In this document: one piece after another, positions 12,313 to 22,355 of the stretch
Layout: each line of letters begins with the position of its first letter
How positions within the stretch are numbered: the first letter of the stretch is position 1
Program-made: the position numbers and the translations under genes
Source of the DNA: Kingdonia uniflora
Lineage: Eukaryota; Streptophyta; Magnoliopsida; Ranunculales; Circaeasteraceae
NCBI GenBank assembly: GCA_014058105.1
Contig: JACGCM010001659.1
Location: 1,798,001 to 1,862,000 of the forward strand
Direction of reading: 5' to 3'
DNA length: 64,000 bases
The notes under the pieces: model-generated
What the model was told of the DNA's origin: nothing
What the model saw: only the letters and a program-made list of their open reading frames with translations
Databases searched by the model: none

Positions 12313-13996
12313 TCAATCTTCATCACTAGAAACGTCGTCATCACTTGGACACTGCTCCTTCAACTTCTTCGAATATTTTTTAATTTTCTTCTTCATCCAA
12401 CGTCTTTGTGCCGGTAGTAGGTTACTTGGCTCCGTTGTCATCACCTTAAACATATGCGCATCGTCGACGGCTTTTATTCGAGTTAGCTCGGCTTCATGCC
12501 TCCTTTGAATCTCAACCTCTCTAGCCAACAGTAGTTCCTTTTATGCTTTAGCTCTAGCTTCCTTTTCCTCTTTCTTCTTCTTGTCTCTCTCATTCCATGA
12601 CTTTATCATGTTGGACGTTGTCTCAAGCATCTTCTTCCCCCAAAAACCTATATTTGACTTTGCCGCTTCTTTTGCCTTGCATTTTTTTTGGCCTTCCGGT
12701 CGTACATCCTTATAAGAATATAGTGGTGCATCTACGTCGATAAAATCATCTGAAATTACGATATTTGGAGTACCGGATGTAGGTGTTTCAGGATCGATAT
12801 TGGTGGAGTTACCCGGGCTATCGTTAAAATTTGACTATCTACCGATGTTGTGGCCGGGTTGGCCGATGTCATAAATTTGTAACCATTTTGGGTAAGTTTC
12901 CATAACATTGTACGCTTCCCCAAGTGTAAATGGTTTGCGATGTAGTTAAAAATATATATCGTATGTCATACGTTCCTAGAAATCAAGTTAGAAAAAATTT
13001 TAGAGTATGATTCACCTTGAACATTAATGAAATGAGAAAAATAAATAAAATACTTACAAAGTCATCCGTTCCAATACCGGTATGATGTCGGCTCTCAAGG
13101 TCTTGAATGATACCTCTAAATATTGAACATTCCTTATTGAGTCGCCCCTTATACGCACAATTGACACCGTTGTACGATCGCCACATCGATTGGTCAACAT
13201 AGAAGGAGTTGAATTGATCACGCACCTTGAACCAAAATGTAGCGGCTTTTTGGTTGTTCGTGGTAGCGAGGGTTTAAGACACTTGGGACCAAGTGCGTGC
13301 AAGATTCATGAAGTCATCGGGCGGCCAATTTTTGGAGTTGGAGTATTGTTCTTTGTCGTCATGAACTTCTTCTGAAGCCTCAAGTACATCCTCAACTATA
13401 ATAGGTGTCGATGTCATCTTTCTTTTAGACTTTTCCTTCCCGCGCGTATTACTTCCCGTAAGAATCGGATTGAGTTCCTCAGCCTCAGCTACATCCTCAA
13501 CTATAATAGCTGTCGATGACGTCTTTCTTGTAGACTTTGCCTTCCCAAGCGTATTACTTCTCGTGAGAACCGGATTGAGTTCCTTGGAGATGACCGGAGA
13601 GACAACCGTTGATGCAACCGGCGATGTATTAAGATTTAAATCATTTAAACTCCATGTACCTTTCATCGGCGTGGTACTCGAACTTCCACTGGTGAAACCG
13701 GCTTGAGATGAATAATATGAATTTCCCGGTTGAGGGTACGAGCCCGTATACCCATCAAATTGAGGGTAATATCCTTGGTATGGGTAATAAGGGTAATATC
13801 CATGGGTTTGAGATTGAAATTGATTGTCGGGTGGCGGGAATAGTTGGCGAACATGGTGATTCCGATCTTGGGAAGTGTTAGGCATTTGCGACGGATCAAT
13901 TGTGCCGAATTGATGAGGAAAGACATTTCCTTGTTGGTTCGTATTGAAAGATTGAGAGTGGTTTTGAGAATTAGATTGGAAGCTTGAGGAAGACAT
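12313..13996 (-). pseudogene. Harbinger Myb/SANT-like accessory protein, decayed
   Basis: From an ATG at 13996 the product starts with a Gln/Ser/Tyr-rich region (YYPYYPYQGYYPQFDGYTG). A trihelix-like DNA-binding segment follows, NSKNWPPDDFMNLARTWSQV. Next come ATFWFKVRDQFNSFYVDQ and YKGRLNKECSIFRGIIQDLE. After an intron (roughly 13065 to 12985) come KPFTLGEAYNVMETYPKWLQ and a charged helical tail ending SDDDVSSDED at 12313. This is the usual partner of PIF/Harbinger transposases, related to NAM-associated proteins, and helps the transposase reach the element ends. Stops near 13276, 12934, 12836 and 12542 break an otherwise continuous frame. Two similar 45-codon units near 13390-13580 look like an internal duplication. 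Confidence 0.8.
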
Positions 13997-14074
13997 AGTA
14001 GTTTTGTTTGTAAGGTAAGGAGAGAGGAGAGTATAGAAGATTAGAAGGGAGGAGAGTGTAGGAGATGAATGACA

Positions 14075-14080
14075 TTTATA
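14075..14080 (-). promoter_or_regulatory. TATA box of the Harbinger Myb-like gene
   Basis: On the minus strand CATCTATAAATGTCATTC lies about 80 bp before the ATG at 13996. It is preceded by GACTAGTTTTTTTC and followed by a CT-rich leader. The layout and bases closely match the transposase promoter near 10613. Confidence 0.6.
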
Positions 14081-14087
14081 GATGAAA

Positions 14088-14445
14088 AAAACTAGTCGTT
14101 AACAAATGTCCAAAAAAAACTAGCCGTTAATATGGTCGTTGAGTAACTTGTACAACAAGTTTCCAAAAAAAACTAGCCGTTAATATGAACGTTGAGTAAC
14201 TTGTACAACAAGTTTCCAAAAAAAACTAGTCGTTAATATGGCCGTTGAGTAACTTGTACAACAAGTTTCCATAAAAAATACTAGCCTAAGGCTTAACATA
14301 CTGAAACATTGGTTTGGCAGCTCTAATAAGAGTGAGGTCAACTAGACTTGACACTCCTCATTTCACTTCAGTCTCATATTAATCAAGCAATATTAATACT
14401 AGTCGCTGATGATTGAGTAACTTGGTCAACAAGTTTCCAAAACAT
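14088..14445. repeat. tandem repeat of about 65 bp upstream of the Myb-like gene
   Basis: The unit contains AAAAAAACTAGCCGTTAATA, then GTCGTTGAGTAACTTGTACA, then ACAAGTTTCC. Three nearly perfect copies lie at about 14088-14275. A partial, more diverged copy is at 14398-14441, separated by about 110 bp of unrelated sequence. The block sits directly upstream of the minus-strand promoter. A single related segment, with GCTCAACGACTATAAGCGGC, lies upstream of the transposase promoter at 10574-10605. Confidence 0.8.
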
Positions 14446-14569
14446 AAATTTTAAAAAAGAAAATAATATTAAAACTCTGAATAAAATATAGTTTAAACAA
14501 TATTAATACACAACATAGTTTAAACAAAACATAAATAAAAGTTCTAAATAAAACATAGCCAAACTGCCA

Positions 14570-16535
14570 CGTGCGAGACTCTCGTCATAGGTACATTGCA
14601 CAACCGGCTCTGTCTGGTAGGAAATGGACTCAGCTAGCCTCTCAGAGGTCTCTCAGATGATCTCATCCCTTCGCTTCAGCTATTTCTCTAACTCGGTCGT
14701 GCGATCAGCGTATTGCCTCGAGTCTTCATATGTCTCATACCGTAATCCTTGGTTTTGATGCCACAACTCATCCGTACTATACGTATGTGGACACGGGTAT
14801 GGTACCTGCATCACCGGGATCAGTATCCATCTACGTTGATTGTTCGGTCCCGCCACATCCATGAACCATCCCATATCACGTGGATCGCCAGTCGCCTGAA
14901 CACTATAGTCTTATAGCTGTGAAGACATAGCTAAACTCAACGTAGGTGGCAAGTGTACATTGGGCCTCACTAGAGTACGCCCGACCGACCAAATATTTCC
15001 CGTCTTCTTTACTAAACTGCAGCTGATCTTGGGATTTGGATGAACGATACGCCAATATATTTGTCATGTAATCTACATCGGGAATAAGATAATTGCCATA
15101 ATTATAGAAGTCCACCTCCTTCAGACTCTGATATATCTCTCGATCGAACCTTGGGAATTTCATAATCTCCTGAGGGGGATCATAGGGCACACTATCACAC
15201 CCGATCATCTGACGCATACACCGGTCTCCTAAATACCAAAGCGTACCGTGGCCGTATGGGACTAACACCAATGGAACCCTCTAGTTGCTCAGCGCTGAAG
15301 CAACTCTTACCTCTGGATGGATTAATTGCTTAGACCTGTGCCATGGTTGCCAATCTATGTTGGTTCTGTCCTTCCATTCTATCATATCTCTGATCACAGC
15401 AAAATAGCGATGGATTTTAGACCCCGTACTCGCCCTTTCATCTCTCTACCCAGAAATACGAGGATAAATATGGTAAAGTTCTGTACCTTAACTAGATACA
15501 TTCCAACCCGACAGTACACGAAGAACAAGAACTCCAACACTGCATAGAATCCGGCAATCGATTTCTTCACCTTCCTGTCCCTCAGAACTGAGATTTCATT
15601 AAGCCCCTGATACAATCTGCCATAATCGGCATACCCCAGTCAAAACCCGATGCATCAAGAATATCGTAGTCTGTCAAGGCAGGAAGATAACCCGCCCGAA
15701 TGGATATGACACCATTTGAGAAGAAGCGATTGCCCATCATATAGGCAATAAATGTCTGTGCATACACGATATCCATTTCTGAGTCGTAATTGTGGAGACG
15801 TGGATTTAAAGGCTCTTTCTAACTTTTTAAATAGGAGAGAGTTATGTTACCATACCTGATGTCAGATCTTGTGATTCCCGAGAACATCTTTTCTGTTTCC
15901 TCTAACTTGGAGTACCTCTCATCGTACGGGAGTTCGAGACCCCTCCCAAAAGATATACCCGTTAGCATGACAAAGTCTAACGGTGTGAAATCCAGTTCGC
16001 CGCAAAGGAAGTGAAAGGTATGGGTGGAAGGCCACCACTGCTCCACGAGAGCATGAATGAGACGGTTATCCGAGTTTCCCACATTAATTGAGCAAAACAG
16101 CTCAAAACCCATATCGTCGACCAACTTCATCAACGTCGGGTACACGACAATCCGTCGGTACCACTTCAGTACCTTATCCAATGATCCCCTACACTGTAAT
16201 TCATCTCGGTTTTGACAAAAAAAACACATTAGTACGTTAGAAGTTCATTCGAGCATTTCATCGAACACATTGTAATATACGTTAATAACACATAAAATTT
16301 ACATAAAACTTATTGATATTTCCTCCGATCCAACAGAAATATGGGCCCAACCGTCCGGTAGGATATCTACTCGGTTCAACTCATCGTACGATGGGGTGGG
16401 ATCGTTGTCATCCGTCAAATGATCCGGCCATACATTTGTTACATCGGCGTTCCCTCTTCATTTTACTTCCGCGTTAGAGTTACGTGTAGTTTTGGAAGCA
16501 TTTTTCCTCGGTCGCAAACTAGACAAACCCGACAT
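14570..16535 (-). pseudogene. plant mobile domain (PMD) protein gene carried by the Harbinger element, decayed
   Basis: The minus strand starts MSGLSSLRPRKNASKTTRNS at 16535. An exon at about 16220-15840 follows with DNRLIHALVEQWWPSTHTFH, then FLCGELDFTPLDFVMLTGIS. Later exons carry QTFIAYMMGNRFFSNG, FDWGMPIMADCIRGLM, YGHGTLWYLGDRCMRQMIGC and a Trp/Pro-rich tail. The pattern (R-IHALVE-WW-TH-FHF-CGE-TPLD-LTGI) is the PMD, a transposon-derived domain also found in the host MAIN/MAIL proteins. Premature stops occur, for example near 16460. The gene lies inside the right terminus of the element and reads in the same direction as the Myb-like gene. A role in transposition or silencing is inferred only. 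Confidence 0.72.
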
Positions 16536-16799
16536 TTTTAAGTGATAAACGGAGGAAATGGGTTGAGAAACTTGTGGAGTATGGTTGGGTATGCCAAACT
16601 TAATGCCTTGGATATGCTTAATGCCTAGAATTGTACTTGTTAATACACTTGTTAATGCCTAGGATATGCACTTGTGGAGTAAAGGTTGATGTTCAAATAT
16701 ACTTGAAAGGAAGTAAAGAATTAAGCCTAAAAGATGCAGGGTGAAGCCGCGTGTTTCTGAACTGCGTGACATAATTTTTTTTCAAATGATCCATGTATT

Positions 16800-17016
16800 A
16801 TATTCTTATTGGCCAAGCTTGCCACACTGTTTAGAAGTGTGTTGGAGAGTGTAAGGCTGAGATTGAAACACGTGGACTCATCTGGGACGTTCATTTTTGC
16901 GTGCGGTTCTGAAGTACATTTGGTAAATTCACCTTGGTTTTTATATTCAACTGTTGTGGGGTGGATTGGATTCACCCTGCTTTTGGGCGAATCCATCCAC
17001 CCAACTGCTGTGGCTC
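16800..17016 (-). repeat. Harbinger right subterminal region
   Basis: Read from 17016 inward it shows CACAGCAGTTGGGTGGATGG, AAGCAGGGTGAATCC, ACCAAGGTGAATTTACC, GTACTTCAGAACCGCACG and CCACGTGTTTCAATCTCAGC. The same motifs occur at the left end in the same order, including TTCAGAACTGCGCG and ACACGTGGACGGCTGAG. This supports 10122-17016 as one element. Confidence 0.7.
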
Positions 17017-17019
17017 TTA

Positions 17020-17400
17020 GCGACTGTGGAGATGCAGAGTTTTGGATAAGATGCTTCGGCTCTATCAATATTTTTGCTATATCCCCCGTGGCTTTACTCT
17101 TTGGGGGTTGGATATAACTGAAGCAGACTCTGGCGATCCTAATGATAGCATACAGTAAAGAAAATGGTACATCACAAGGAACATGAAACCTAATAACTTC
17201 ACAACTTTTCTAACAAAAGTATTTAGCCAATGACACCGTCTGCTTCATCCTCCCGCGTGCAAACATAAGTAATACTCGCAGTGCCAGTTAACTCCCTCCA
17301 ACATCTATCCCCCAATTAATACTCGCAGTTTCCATTTGGGACTTGAAGTGACATCCTCGTACAGGACAAAAACGACGCAGTCCGTACGTCATCTAACTCA
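17020..17400. other. spacer right of the Harbinger element
   Basis: No gene recognised. It contains the short inverted pair TATCCCCCG and TTGGGGGTTGGATAT near 17080-17115. It leads into the decayed 3' part of the second PMD gene. Confidence 0.35.
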
Positions 17401-18605
17401 GACACCGCAGATTCCAACCAAGGTCGTCAGGTGACCGTCTCAATAGTCTGGTGGTCAATGTGGTATCTTCCTAGCATAACTAAAATTGTCTGCCTGGTTA
17501 TTTCTTTTCTTCTTATCCCCTCTCTCTCATGCTCTGAGTCGCGGATAGGTCAAGAACTTAACATCTTCCTTGACAATAGGGTGACCAACCCCACAATACT
17601 CGTAGAACCAATACTGTATTTCGGAACAACATAAAAACAATTAGAAATGATATTTAAAATGTTTATTGGAAGATATTTGATTTGTAACTTGTAAGGAAAA
17701 AGTGTTAGTGTACCTCAAGAAGTTGGGAAAATCCAGTGATGGCACCCCCGATCATGGCTACGGTATCCAAACCATGGTATAGGGAATCATGAATAGCATA
17801 ACCCCAGTCATATTGGGCAACCTCGTCCAAATCGGCCACAACCGCGAGATATCCAAGAGGGATGGTGTCGCTGGCCGTTTGGATTCACAAATGTCCCATC
17901 ATGAAGAGGATAAAAGCACGAGCAATAGTAATATCATCATCCCGATCAGCTATGATGGTCAAGTGCATCCTCAAATATGAAATGTTGACGTTCCCACTCT
18001 TTATATTGATGGATTCAATGTTGGGGAACAATTGCTTCACATTGGATAGAACACTCCATGCGTCGTCATACGGTACCTGTGTTGGATATCGGCCGATTGA
18101 CAATGATGTCAGTATCTAGAAATCCAATGGAGTGATCCCTATCTTTGCACACGGGAATAGTAATGTGTACGTTGTCGGCCACCAACGCTCTGTAAGTGCC
18201 TGAATTAGGCGATTATTAGAATTGCCCAAGCGTATATCCATAAATTGCCCGAATATCTTCACCACGGCATCCCTTATAGGTAGAATTGTGGAAATATCTT
18301 TCCAAACTTTGATCACCATAGTGAATGTGCCGTGCGGATGCCTCGAATCCCGATTCTGTTCATTGGAGCATTTTGTCAAGCACTTGATTTATGAAAATAA
18401 CAAATTCACAATTACACTAAAACTTACCGTGAGTTCCTTGCCAGTGTAATAGATTTGATTGACACCGTCAGGGAGTTGGGTAATAAACCTTTACGGGTAG
18501 TTTTCTTGGGGTGGGTTTGGTATAGGTTGTTGGACATCTTTAAATTCTACTCGTATTTTCTTCCTTTCGGACCTCGACCGAGTTACGGATCGCTCTGAAT
18601 CTCTT
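17400..18605 (-). pseudogene. second PMD pseudogene
   Basis: Read on the minus strand, an exon ending in DGVNQIYYTGKEL and a GTAAGT donor (about 18430) precedes an exon with DIRLGNSNNRLIQALTERWW, then PTTYTLLFPCAKIGITPLDF. It continues with VPYDDAWSVLSNVKQLFPNI, ITIARAFILFMMGHLWIQT and DWGYAIHDSLYHGLDTVAMI, and stops at a donor near 17713. The order matches the PMD gene at 14.57-16.54 kb, but the copies are strongly diverged, so this is not a recent duplicate. Stops near 18363, 18240 and 18496 mark it as a pseudogene. Its right flank (18862-18953) resembles a Harbinger-like terminus (AAGCATCTCTAGCATCC on the minus strand), but no matching left end was found. Confidence 0.6.
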
Positions 18606-18609
18606 ATCA

Positions 18610-19230
18610 CCCTAAACCCAGGTAATGTACTAGGGTGTGGGTCTCCCTCTAGTATATGTATTGTGTTTTGAAAGAAATTGAAAAAAAAATTAGGTATACC
18701 TTCGAATTGAGAGAGAGAGAGATGAAGAAACACTGCTATAAAACTCGAGTTGGGTGTGATTTTTTATTAATAGTTGAAGTAGCGGTAAAAGGAACACTGC
18801 ACAGTATTTTGAACTCCTCTAAAAAAGAAAAAATAATACACGTCACCAACCCAAACTTGCTGCTGAGAGAGGCCGGGTGTGGGTTGAGTTTTTTGTGGGC
18901 CCCCTATCAGAGCCCACACCTAAACTCAAACTGGATGCTAGAGATGCTTTAATAGTCCTGATATAATATTAGCTTCCACTCTGTGCTTTGATATGGTTGT
19001 GTCCTTCAGAAGATATGTATTCAGCTTTTTCTATATTTTTGTTTTTTCGAAACCATCAGGTACTGCAGGTATATATATCTTTTTGCTACCTCTTCATGTA
19101 TAAATGAAACATCTACTGAAATTTGTTTCCATTAGGGCTAATTAGGCATCAGATGTTAATGTTATATTTTTATGTAGGTAGGATCAAACAAATTTTGCAT
19201 TTATAAAATTCGCTCTCATGTACTCACTCT
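18610..19230. other. spacer with a GA microsatellite
   Basis: No gene was recognised. A short (GA)n tract lies at 18709-18722. An isolated terminus-like sequence ending near 18953 may be the leftover end of another Harbinger-type or MITE copy. Confidence 0.35.
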
Positions 19231-19951
19231 ACAGATATTTGGCTGCCCCCAGTGGCTTACTGAAAGGCAAGGTTCACATTCTTACGTGCAATAGGTATAT
19301 CTTCTTTTACTTCATTTTTATTTTACACTACGATGGATAGATGGTATACCGAGCAATAGTAATAAATCCAATAGTCCTTTAGGTATCATCAACATATTGT
19401 TTGAATAAATGTGACAGAAATAAACAGGTCAGGGAAGAGCTTGAAAGTAAAGGTTGTCATATAAGAACTGGTTGTACCGTACAATCTATTACAACATATA
19501 ATGGAGGTTGCACTATATCCGCCGCGGATGGTTCACAGGAAATTTTTAATGCATGTATAGTTGGTGTTCATGCATGAGATACTCTTACAATATTATGGAA
19601 ACAAGCATCGTCAGAGGAAACAAGAATACTTGGGGCTTTTTAATATGTGAAAAGGTTGGTTCAGTCTTTTTCATATAATGAGTGATTGCAATATGCGAAA
19701 CGAACATAAGGCTGACAGTGTCCAACTATCCTTTTGGCTTTAACAATTGAACCAACATTTCTTGTAAATTATTATCCTTTTAATTGGATGTATAAGTGAA
19801 CAAACAATTTTATATTTCTCAGTGATGCAATATCTCCATCGCAACAAAAGTCTGATGCCCCAAAACCCAACAACATGGAGTGCATGGATTTTTTTTTGAA
19901 CAACGGACAAAAAAGTATGCCTGACATATTGGCTCAACATACTTCAAGTTA

Positions 19952-21251
19952 GGATAATTTGAGAAAACCCCTAGTGTTTCTACTTATATTAGTTTTAAGG
20001 CCCCCTATTTCCCAAATATTCTGAAATAGTCCTGATTTTGTAGTTTTGACTCAGTTTGATTGTATTTGACTGCAGTTGACCGAGCAAAAGACAAGTATAC
20101 CCATAAAGAACACACGTGATTTATCAATTAATTGATAAATTACCATAATGTTATTTATAGAGACATGATGTTATTTATAGAGTTAATTCTAACGTGTCTG
20201 GTATCTCTCTTAACTCTCTATCACAATGGCAGATTCGTTTAACCTTCAAGAGGAACTCATTGAGCTCATTATTCAAAGGTTGTCGTACATCAAAGACTTT
20301 GTCATGTTTGGCGTAACGTGCAAACCTTGACAATCAATTACAACCAAGAACAGAAATTCCTACAAAGCTAAAAGAGAGCTACCTTGGCTAATGTTAGGGG
20401 AGAAAGAAATGATGTCTGTAGCTTCTTCAGTCTTTCGACGAAAGAAATTTTCAAACCCTACTTGCCATAACTAGCGATGTTGGGGATCTCCTTTTGGCTG
20501 GTTGATCACGATTGGTCTTGATGGGGAAACACACATGTTCAATCCAATAAGCCGTCTTCAAATTCGTCTCCCATCATTTTCCACATTCTGGCCAAAGTGC
20601 AAAGATTATATTCTTCCATCTGGTATACAAAAAGGCCATCTTATCATTGAATCCACCAGGCCCAAAGATGATGGAATCTTGAGCAGTCATGGCAATTTGC
20701 GCATACACTGGTAAGCTTGCCATTGCTAGGCCAGAAGACAGGGCTTGGAATCCCCTCAAAAGTCCATCAAAATCAGATGAGCAGTATTGCGAGATCATAT
20801 ACTTTAAATGTCAATTTCATGCTCTCACTCACGAAGGAATATTTATGATTTGTGATGTTAATAGCATTAAGCCAGAGGCAACGGTTTTTGCATCAACTTC
20901 AATGAGGGGAATTCGTGGGGGATTATACCTGGTTGAGATGTCTGGGGAACTGTACATGGTTGTTCGAAAAAGGAAAATCACAAATCTGAATCCATTTAAT
21001 TATTTGAATGAAATTGGTTATAAGGCAACTTGGTTTTGAATGTATATATGTTTCATAAATTTTAATTGATAAATCACATGAAATTCACGTGTGTTCTTAA
21101 TGGGTATACAAGTCTTTTGCTCGGTCAACTACAGTCAAATGCAGTCAAACTGGGTCAAAACTGTAAAACCTGGAATATTTTTGAATATTTGGGAAACAGG
21201 GGTCTTAAAGTTAATATAAGTGGAAAGATTGGGGGTTTTCTTAAATTATCC
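19952..21251. mobile_element. long-TIR DNA element (Pack-MULE-like) carrying an F-box gene
   Basis: Two inverted arms of roughly 190 bp start GGATAATTTGAGAAAACCCC at 19952 and, from 21251 inward, GGATAATTTAAGAAAACCCC. Both contain TATTTCCCAAATATT or its like, GACTGCAGTTGACCGAGCAA (or a variant) and GAACACACGTGA. The size (1.3 kb), long arms and single host-type gene inside are typical of Pack-MULEs. No convincing 9-bp target duplication was found (left flank TTCAAGTTA, right flank ATTTCTTTT), so the superfamily is not certain. It is inserted 3 bp inside an intron of the synthase-like gene, in line with the 5' splice site. Confidence 0.72.
20226..21039 (+). pseudogene. F-box/DUF295 protein gene captured in the long-TIR element, decayed
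   Basis: From ATG 20226 the product begins MADSFNLQEELIELIIQRLS, a short F-box with the expected VTCKPW end changed to a stop (TGA at 20330). Later come TIGLDGETHMFNPISRLQIR, YTGKLAIARPEDRAWNPLKS and GGLYLVEMSGELYMVVRKRK, typical of the DUF295 beta-repeat region of plant F-box proteins. Intact members recruit targets to SCF ubiquitin ligases. Another stop near 20470 and a frameshift near 20700 show the copy is dead. Confidence 0.78.
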
Positions 21252-21608
21252 ATTTCTTTTATTAGTTTGTTGGAACAAACAACTATGTTTTTTCATTAAA
21301 GTCCGCTAATTACGGTCTTGGATTTGTAAAATTAAAAAAATGTATTACTGAAACTAAATTATTGTTCCTTGTGACTCTCAATCCATCCATTAAGCCTGAG
21401 AATACCTTGCTTAAATGGTCAACATGTCATCCTATTCCATCAGTTGCTGCCTTAAAAGCTTCACATGAGCTTAATGCAATTCAAGGGAAGAGAGGAATAT
21501 GGTTTTGTGGAGCATACCAGGGTGAGTTTTAGTTTCTATGTAAATCAAAACTGCAGATGACGAGACTATATTCTGGAGTACTTTTAATGTTGATCAGTTT
21601 TTGAGTAC

Positions 21609-21796
21609 TGTAGAAACTAAAACAAAGAATAAGAGATTCGAGAAGGACTAACTTTATTATTATTCGATTATTACAATGGAAGAAGGCCTTCTCCTTATAT
21701 AGTTACAATTACTTGGGCGCTAAGTAAGAATATCCTATATTTAGAGAATTCTATATTTAGTATATATCCTATATTAGGTATATTCTATATTCAACA
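21609..21796 (-). repeat. Copia 3' LTR
   Basis: On the minus strand this 188-bp sequence starts TGTTGAATATAG and ends TTTTAGTTTCTACA, with the canonical TG...CA ends. It contains a TATATAAGG-like promoter. It is directly preceded by the polypurine tract TTGAGGGGGAG. Confidence 0.82.
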
Positions 21797-21809
21797 CTCC
21801 CCCTCAAGA
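21797..21809 (-). promoter_or_regulatory. Copia polypurine tract
   Basis: TCTTGAGGGGGAG lies immediately upstream of the LTR on the minus strand. It is the primer site for plus-strand DNA synthesis in plant Copia elements. Confidence 0.75.
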
Positions 21810-22355
21810 TGGAGCATAGATGTCAATCATGCCGAGCTTGTCAATCATGTCGTTAAATATTCGTCCACAAACTCCTTTCGTAAGAATATCTGCAAGTTGA
21901 TCTTCCAACTTCACGAATAGAAAAGATATACACCTTTTGTCAATATTTTCTCTAATAACGAACCGATCCACTTCAACATGTTTCATACGGTAATGTTGAA
22001 TTGGATTGTGTGCAATCATAATCGCTGTTTTATTGTCACAGTGTAGATTCATTGCTTTCATGAGTTTAAATCCAAGATCCTTCAATATATTTTGTATCCA
22101 TACTAGTTCACATACTCCATGAGCCATACCCCGAAACTCAGATTCTGCACTTGATCTTGCAACAACCTTTTGCTTCTTAGCTCTAAATGTCACCAAATTT
22201 CCACATACAAACGTGAAATAGCCTGAGGTTGACTTCCTGTTCGTCATATCTCCTGCCCAATCTGCATCGGTGTCTGACCTCTTGTGTTTGGCTCTATGGG
22301 CAGGAATGTAGGGGTTGGACATTGGTGATTGGTGAAAGTTGTTGTTGCTGCCCAT
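21804..22355 (-). CDS. Copia RNase H domain, partial polyprotein
   Basis: The 183-codon open frame contains DADWAGDMTNRKSTSGYFTF, then QKVVARSSAESEFRGMAHGV, then LHCDNKTAIMIAHNPIQHYR, and ends with KGVCGRIFNDMIDKLGMID. This is the C-terminal RNase H of a Copia polyprotein. Its Asp (DADWAG), Glu (SSAESEF) and Asp (CDNKTAI) residues are intact. The domain degrades RNA in RNA/DNA hybrids during reverse transcription. It lacks all upstream domains, so it is a relic, although no stop codons have entered it. Confidence 0.85.
   Translation of the reverse strand: MGSNNNFHQSPMSNPYIPAHRAKHKRSDTDADWAGDMTNRKSTSGYFTFVCGNLVTFRAKKQKVVARSSAESEFRGMAHGVCELVWIQNILKDLGFKLMKAMNLHCDNKTAIMIAHNPIQHYRMKHVEVDRFVIRENIDKRCISFLFVKLEDQLADILTKGVCGRIFNDMIDKLGMIDIYAPS

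Larger units (their letters stand above)
10122..17016. mobile_element. PIF/Harbinger DNA transposon carrying a PMD gene
   Basis: The left end reads GAGCATCCATAGCAGCTAGG from 10122. The right end, read inward from 17016, is GAGCCACAGCAGTTGGGTGG. Both continue into related subterminal sequence containing AGGGTGAAT, CACGTGG and TTCAGAAC. The 3-bp duplication TTA flanks both ends (10119-10121 and 17017-17019), as expected for PIF/Harbinger. The element is 6.9 kb. It holds the two standard genes of the superfamily in convergent orientation: a DDE transposase (plus) and a Myb-like protein (minus). A third gene, a PMD protein, is on the minus strand at the right end. All three are decayed. Confidence 0.82.
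19235..21521 (+). pseudogene. decayed plant cyclopropane-fatty-acid-synthase-type gene, FAD-oxidase domain part
   Basis: Exon pieces are in gene order. 19235-19294 reads IFGCPQWLTERQGSHSYVQ. 19428-19654 reads VREELESKGCHIRTGCTVQS, then ADGSQEIFNACIVGVHA. 19823-19948 reads LHRNKSLMPQNPTTWSAW and CLTYWLNILQ. About 21340-21521 reads LLFLVTLNPSIKPENTLLKW and AIQGKRGIWFCGAYQG before a GTGAGT donor. These match the N-terminal FAD-dependent amine-oxidase-like domain that plants fuse to cyclopropane fatty acid synthase. The methyltransferase half was not found. The copy has stops (TAG at 19292, TGA at 19575, TAA at 19641) and frameshifts. A 1.3 kb element sits in the intron after LNILQ, and a Copia remnant follows 88 bp after the last exon. 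Confidence 0.82.
21609..22355 (-). mobile_element. truncated Ty1/Copia retrotransposon, 3' end
   Basis: Read on the minus strand, the element consists of a short reading frame with the Copia RNase H, a polypurine tract, and one LTR ending at 21609. No 5' LTR, integrase or reverse transcriptase core was found to the right, so most of the element is missing. The first 35 residues of the reading frame (MGSNNNFHQSPMSNPYIPAH) do not look like pol and may come from gag or flanking DNA joined by an internal deletion. Confidence 0.82.

Noticed and set aside
14322..14325. Possible Harbinger right end at GGCAGCTCTAA near 14320
   Set aside because: The flanking TAA does not match the left TTA as a direct duplication, and subterminal motifs match the end at 17016 far better.
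10122..18951. A single 8.8 kb Harbinger ending at the GATGCTTTAATAG sequence
   Set aside because: The terminus differs from the left one after a few bases and lacks the shared subterminal motifs found at 17016.
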